Positions 44,206 through 47,045 of a DNA stretch of 47,045 bases are shown here, piece by piece. The stretch is from an uncultured Pirellula sp. (GTDB taxonomy: Bacteria; Planctomycetota; Planctomycetia; Pirellulales; Pirellulaceae). The translations under genes and the position numbers were made by a program. Under the pieces are notes generated by a model. That model was not told the DNA's origin. It saw only the letters and a program-made list of their open reading frames with translations, and searched no databases. Position 1 is the first letter of the stretch, and the number at the start of each line of letters is the position of its first letter. The DNA is taken from contig CAIJIZ010000227.1 in assembly GCA_903820735.1 (NCBI GenBank), forward strand, positions 1-47,045, in the 5' to 3' direction.

Positions 44206-44383
44206 CGAACGAGTCCGGCTTGGGTGGATCGAATAATGCAAGCTTGAAGGTAGGTGAAAGCATGTGGGCTTTTTCTTTGGGCTGCTTTTTGCCAAGAACT
44301 AGTCGGAAATTACTGCCTTAATTGCAGATTTTTTGTCGGTCGAGGGGGCATCGCAACTAAGCGAGTGTTGGGAAGCAGGTGTT

Positions 44384-46024
44384 TTATGGTATCGGCCAAG
44401 AAGTGCGGACGAGACAGCCTCCGAGCTCACCGCGATGGATGCTTACGGTCCCTGAATGCTGCTTGAGAGAACGATCGACGATCGCAAGACCTAACCCTAG
44501 GCCTGTCGTGGTGACTGTCGACCGCACTTCTCGCCGCGGATCGGGCTCGATCCGCACAAACGGAGCAAGAACTTCGCTGCGATTCTCTTTAGGAATCCCT
44601 GGCCCGTCGTCTTCGACTTCAACACATACTGCTGGCTGCTCCCCCGCAGATCGATAGACATGAATGCGAACGGTCGTCTTCGCGTACCGTACCGCATTCG
44701 AGAGCAAGTTTCTCACCACGCGATGGAAGGGGATTCGATCCGCATAAACATCGGTACAAATCGGTGACCCCGTAAAGACCCATTCAAACTTTAAATGTGG
44801 ATGCTCCAATTCAAATACTTTGATCATCGGCACAAGCCCCAGTCGGATTTCAATCCATTCCCGAGACGTCACCGGCATCTGACCTAAGCTCTGCACAGAC
44901 TCGTTCTGAACATAATCGAGGACTTCTCCGACGATATCATCGAGGTTATCAATCGATTGGCGAACAACCATCATTCGGGATTGCTTAACCTCCGGCTCGG
45001 TGGATACATCCAACAACTCCACAGCAAAACGAAGGCGAGATAAGGGGGTTCTCAGTTCGTGCGAAATCGCTTGCAATAACTCCTTCTTAGATCTAATAGA
45101 CTGTTCGGTATTCGTAGCCATCACATTGAAAGCACTGGCAAGCACTTTGGACTCCCCCGCAATCGATTCATCGACGCGGGAATCGAAGTCACCTTCCGAG
45201 ATCTTTCTCGCCGCCAGCTCGATCCTCCGAAACTTGCTTGAAACATTGTAGACCAACCAAGCCGCAGACCCCATAACGATCGAAAACCAGATCAACATCG
45301 CTCTGGTAAGTGTTCGCTCGGCCACCACCTTGACCTTGGTCAACGGCCCGAGACTGATCCAATCGTCGCGTCCCTTTAAGGGCATCGCGACATAGTAATC
45401 GTTCCCTAAGCGATAAAACGCTGCTCGTTTTCCACTTGCGATTTGCTGCATGGGATCCGATGGGAGCGATCCTTGAGCGATCAATCGAACCGGCACTCGG
45501 GAATCGGACGAGATGCGTGAGAGTAGAGCTTCTATATCACTTGTAGATTGGATATCGCTCGACGAAGTGATTTTTCTTTCAAGGACTCGAAGCCATTCGA
45601 AAACCTTGTCTTCGATTCCTTCACTGGTCTTGTCGGCGATAGGGCCCAGACGCAGATAGTGTTCGGTATCGAGTTGCACTCCTAGATAATCAATGAACTC
45701 ATTGCGATATGTGTAAATGAACCCGTTCGGTTGCGAAAGTTGCGTACGCTCCTTACTGGATAGTTCTTCTAAAAGCCGAATCTCTATGGGTGAATCAAGT
45801 TCTTCTTTAGCTATCTCCCAACGGCGTTCTCTCTGCTTTTCATTCTCGATTGCGAGTTCCTGGGCGACGATTCTCAATCCACTTAAATAGACATCGGTCA
45901 ACCCTGCGACGACGCGTTGCCGATCGCTGAACACTTGACCTTCAAGCAGTCGATAGAACGTCCAACGGCCAGCAATAAAGACCAGCGCCATCATTAATGA
46001 GAATTTGATGAACAGCCTTATCAC
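44384..46024 (-). CDS. Sensor histidine kinase, RstB/EnvZ-like
   Basis: This 546-residue membrane kinase has a first hydrophobic segment (about residues 4-22), a periplasmic sensor region of about 210 residues, and a second hydrophobic segment near 238-260 (MLIWFSIVMGSAAWLVYNV). A HAMP linker follows. The HisKA box AISHELRTPLSRLRF has H322 as phosphorylation site. The ATPase domain has N, G1 and G2 boxes (NLLSNAVRYAKT, DDGPGIP, GLGLGLAIVDRS). It overlaps the response regulator gene upstream by 4 bp, so they are one operon. The signal is unknown. Confidence 0.92.
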   Translation of the reverse strand: MIRLFIKFSLMMALVFIAGRWTFYRLLEGQVFSDRQRVVAGLTDVYLSGLRIVAQELAIENEKQRERRWEIAKEELDSPIEIRLLEELSSKERTQLSQPNGFIYTYRNEFIDYLGVQLDTEHYLRLGPIADKTSEGIEDKVFEWLRVLERKITSSSDIQSTSDIEALLSRISSDSRVPVRLIAQGSLPSDPMQQIASGKRAAFYRLGNDYYVAMPLKGRDDWISLGPLTKVKVVAERTLTRAMLIWFSIVMGSAAWLVYNVSSKFRRIELAARKISEGDFDSRVDESIAGESKVLASAFNVMATNTEQSIRSKKELLQAISHELRTPLSRLRFAVELLDVSTEPEVKQSRMMVVRQSIDNLDDIVGEVLDYVQNESVQSLGQMPVTSREWIEIRLGLVPMIKVFELEHPHLKFEWVFTGSPICTDVYADRIPFHRVVRNLLSNAVRYAKTTVRIHVYRSAGEQPAVCVEVEDDGPGIPKENRSEVLAPFVRIEPDPRREVRSTVTTTGLGLGLAIVDRSLKQHSGTVSIHRGELGGCLVRTSWPIP

Positions 46025-46710
46025 GGTTCAAAGACCAGCATGTAACCATTCCCTCGAATCGATAAAATACGGCAATTGCAATCCGGGATCTCGCTTAGCC
46101 TGCGTCTCAAGCGTGAAATCCGTAGATCGATGGAGCGATCGAAGTAACTATATTCTTCCGTGGGATGGAGCAGTTGAAACAAATCCGCTCGCGTGATGGT
46201 TTCCTCAGGCTTTTTTGCAAGAATCAAAAGTAAATCGAAGTCCGCAGGTTTAAATGAGCACAAATCCCCACTGCACTTGACTAACCTCGCTCGAGGGTGA
46301 ATTTCTAAATTACCCCCTCGGATTATCAATTCGTCTTGATTTGCGGACGAAGTCTTTCGGCGAAGATGGATCCCCAAACGAGCGAGGAGGATAGTGGGTC
46401 GGACTGGTTTCGAGAGATAGTCATCCGCCCCAAGCTCTAATCCGAGGACTTCGTCGACATCGTCCATACGGGCAGTCAGAATGATAATGGCACCTTGATA
46501 ATCCTGCCGGACTTTTCTGCAGATATCGAAGCCATTGATTCCGGGCAGGTTGATATCAAGAACCACCACATCAGGGTTTTCACTGAGTATTCGCCCCGGT
46601 GCTAGATCCCCATCCATCTCCACTTCGACAGTGTATCCGTTTTCTTGCAAGTAGTCTCTTACGACTTGGGCGAGCTTTAAATCATCTTCCACCAATAGCA
46701 CAGTATTCAT
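46021..46710 (-). CDS. OmpR-family DNA-binding response regulator, RstA-like
   Basis: This 229-residue protein has a receiver domain with phosphoacceptor D52 (VVVLDINLPG), acidic residues in VEDD and the lysine in YLSKPVRP, and a C-terminal winged-helix domain (ETITRADLFQLL...RSIDLRISRLRRRL). It resembles RstA along the receiver domain. The ATG at 46710 (MNTVLLVEDD) is preferred; another ATG lies eight codons earlier. It overlaps the kinase gene by 4 bp, a typical arrangement for a cognate pair. Confidence 0.92.
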   Translation of the reverse strand: MNTVLLVEDDLKLAQVVRDYLQENGYTVEVEMDGDLAPGRILSENPDVVVLDINLPGINGFDICRKVRQDYQGAIIILTARMDDVDEVLGLELGADDYLSKPVRPTILLARLGIHLRRKTSSANQDELIIRGGNLEIHPRARLVKCSGDLCSFKPADFDLLLILAKKPEETITRADLFQLLHPTEEYSYFDRSIDLRISRLRRRLSEIPDCNCRILSIRGNGYMLVFEP

Positions 46711-46868
46711 CAGCAATTGACCTTGAGGTTGCATCCGATTGCATTTTCTCTATCGAGTTCGCTGCTTTGCTTCGGATCAGGGCGGAATCCGTGCAGGGCA
46801 TAGTTTTACACTATCCGAGTCGATACCCAAGGGTTCGACACAAACGGATACAAAATTCTTCAGTTCGG

Positions 46869-46936
46869 TCTCTGTGTTTCAAATTCCGTACGGGGATGCG
46901 CGGACAGGGGAAACACAGAGGCACAGAGGTCACAGA
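46869..46936. repeat. Inverted pair of ACACAGAG repeat fragments
   Basis: TCTCTGTGTTTCAAA (46869-46883) faces GAAACACAGAGGCACAGAG (from 46910), forming an inverted pair with a GC-rich spacer. The left fragment is identical to 47031-47045. Confidence 0.8.
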
Positions 46937-47018
46937 TCGGGAAGGGAATGGGTGGGTGGGAAAAGTGTGAAACAGAAAAAAGTGCAGTGGAGACGCAGTC
47001 TCTACTCAACCAAACTTT

Positions 47019-47044
47019 GTGCTCTCTGTGTCTCTGTGTTTCAA
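47019..47044 (-). repeat. Dispersed ACACAGAG repeat, copy 2 (inverted)
   Basis: This is an exact reverse complement of 38408-38433, and runs to the window edge. Confidence 0.85.
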
Positions 47045-47045
47045 A

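Larger units (their letters stand above)
46711..47045. other. Intergenic region with ACACAGAG repeats at the right edge
   Basis: Upstream of the response regulator are AT-moderate sequence and then repeat copies (46869-46883, 46910-46936 and 47019-47044) in alternating orientation. No gene is supported; the promoter for the two-component pair probably lies at 46711-46860. Confidence 0.5.

Overview
The window looks like chromosomal DNA of a planctomycete, most likely of the Pirellula/Rhodopirellula group (inference). Supporting observations are protein families that I know mainly from Planctomycetota (the Trx/PDZ protein at the left edge, the secreted CCPFC protein with its DUF3299 partner, a prenyltransferase-like toroid with a CxxCH motif, CehA/McbA and DUF6807/PmoA-like proteins, a sialate O-acetylesterase-like protein), a dimeric-type glycyl-tRNA synthetase, moderate GC content and many starts without a clear Shine-Dalgarno sequence. 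No tRNA, rRNA or CRISPR array was recognised.

Left part (1-16494). A truncated Trx/PDZ gene converges on lipA. A two-gene plus-strand unit follows (secreted CCPFC protein, then a membrane DUF3299-like protein). A long minus-strand block then carries housekeeping genes: in transcription order rpmE, prfA, prmC, glyS, priA and a CehA-type metallohydrolase. A clear intrinsic terminator separates rpmE from prfA, and a 16-bp tandem repeat separates prfA from prmC. Upstream of this block on the same strand is the toroid/CxxCH protein with an 18-bp Gly/Pro-rich repeat.

Middle (16495-26325). yajC (with a long N-terminal extension), a fused secDF and aspS form a plus-strand cluster for protein export and translation. 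After aspS comes a decayed mobile island: a Y1 (REP-associated type) transposase flanked on both sides by copies of a ~45-bp palindromic repeat, a 3'-truncated ISL3-type transposase, and a ~42-codon stub of a glycosyltransferase-like gene that the IS seems to have cut. A vague stretch with REP-like debris leads into the next genes.

Right part (26325-47045). Minus strand: a DUF6807 protein, a 1373-residue HyuA-HyuB (5-oxoprolinase/hydantoinase) fusion, hemW and a GspF/PilC-like protein. A TPR lipoprotein gene then runs on the plus strand and overlaps tail-to-tail with a multi-spanning membrane protein that is paired with yacG. A DinB-like protein and a stand-alone receiver protein follow. Next comes a minus-strand arsD-arsA pair with a cupin and a DUF5990 gene close behind it, then a secreted SASA-type esterase, a zinc-ribbon membrane protein, and an RstA/RstB-like two-component pair. 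A dispersed ACACAGAG-rich repeat occurs near 38.4 kb and at the right edge in opposite orientation.

The least explained parts are the repeat-plus-transposase island (22.2-26.3 kb), the CxxCH-containing Trx/PDZ and toroid proteins, and the ars/cupin/DUF5990 gene string. I did not find convincing evidence for a completely new multi-gene system.
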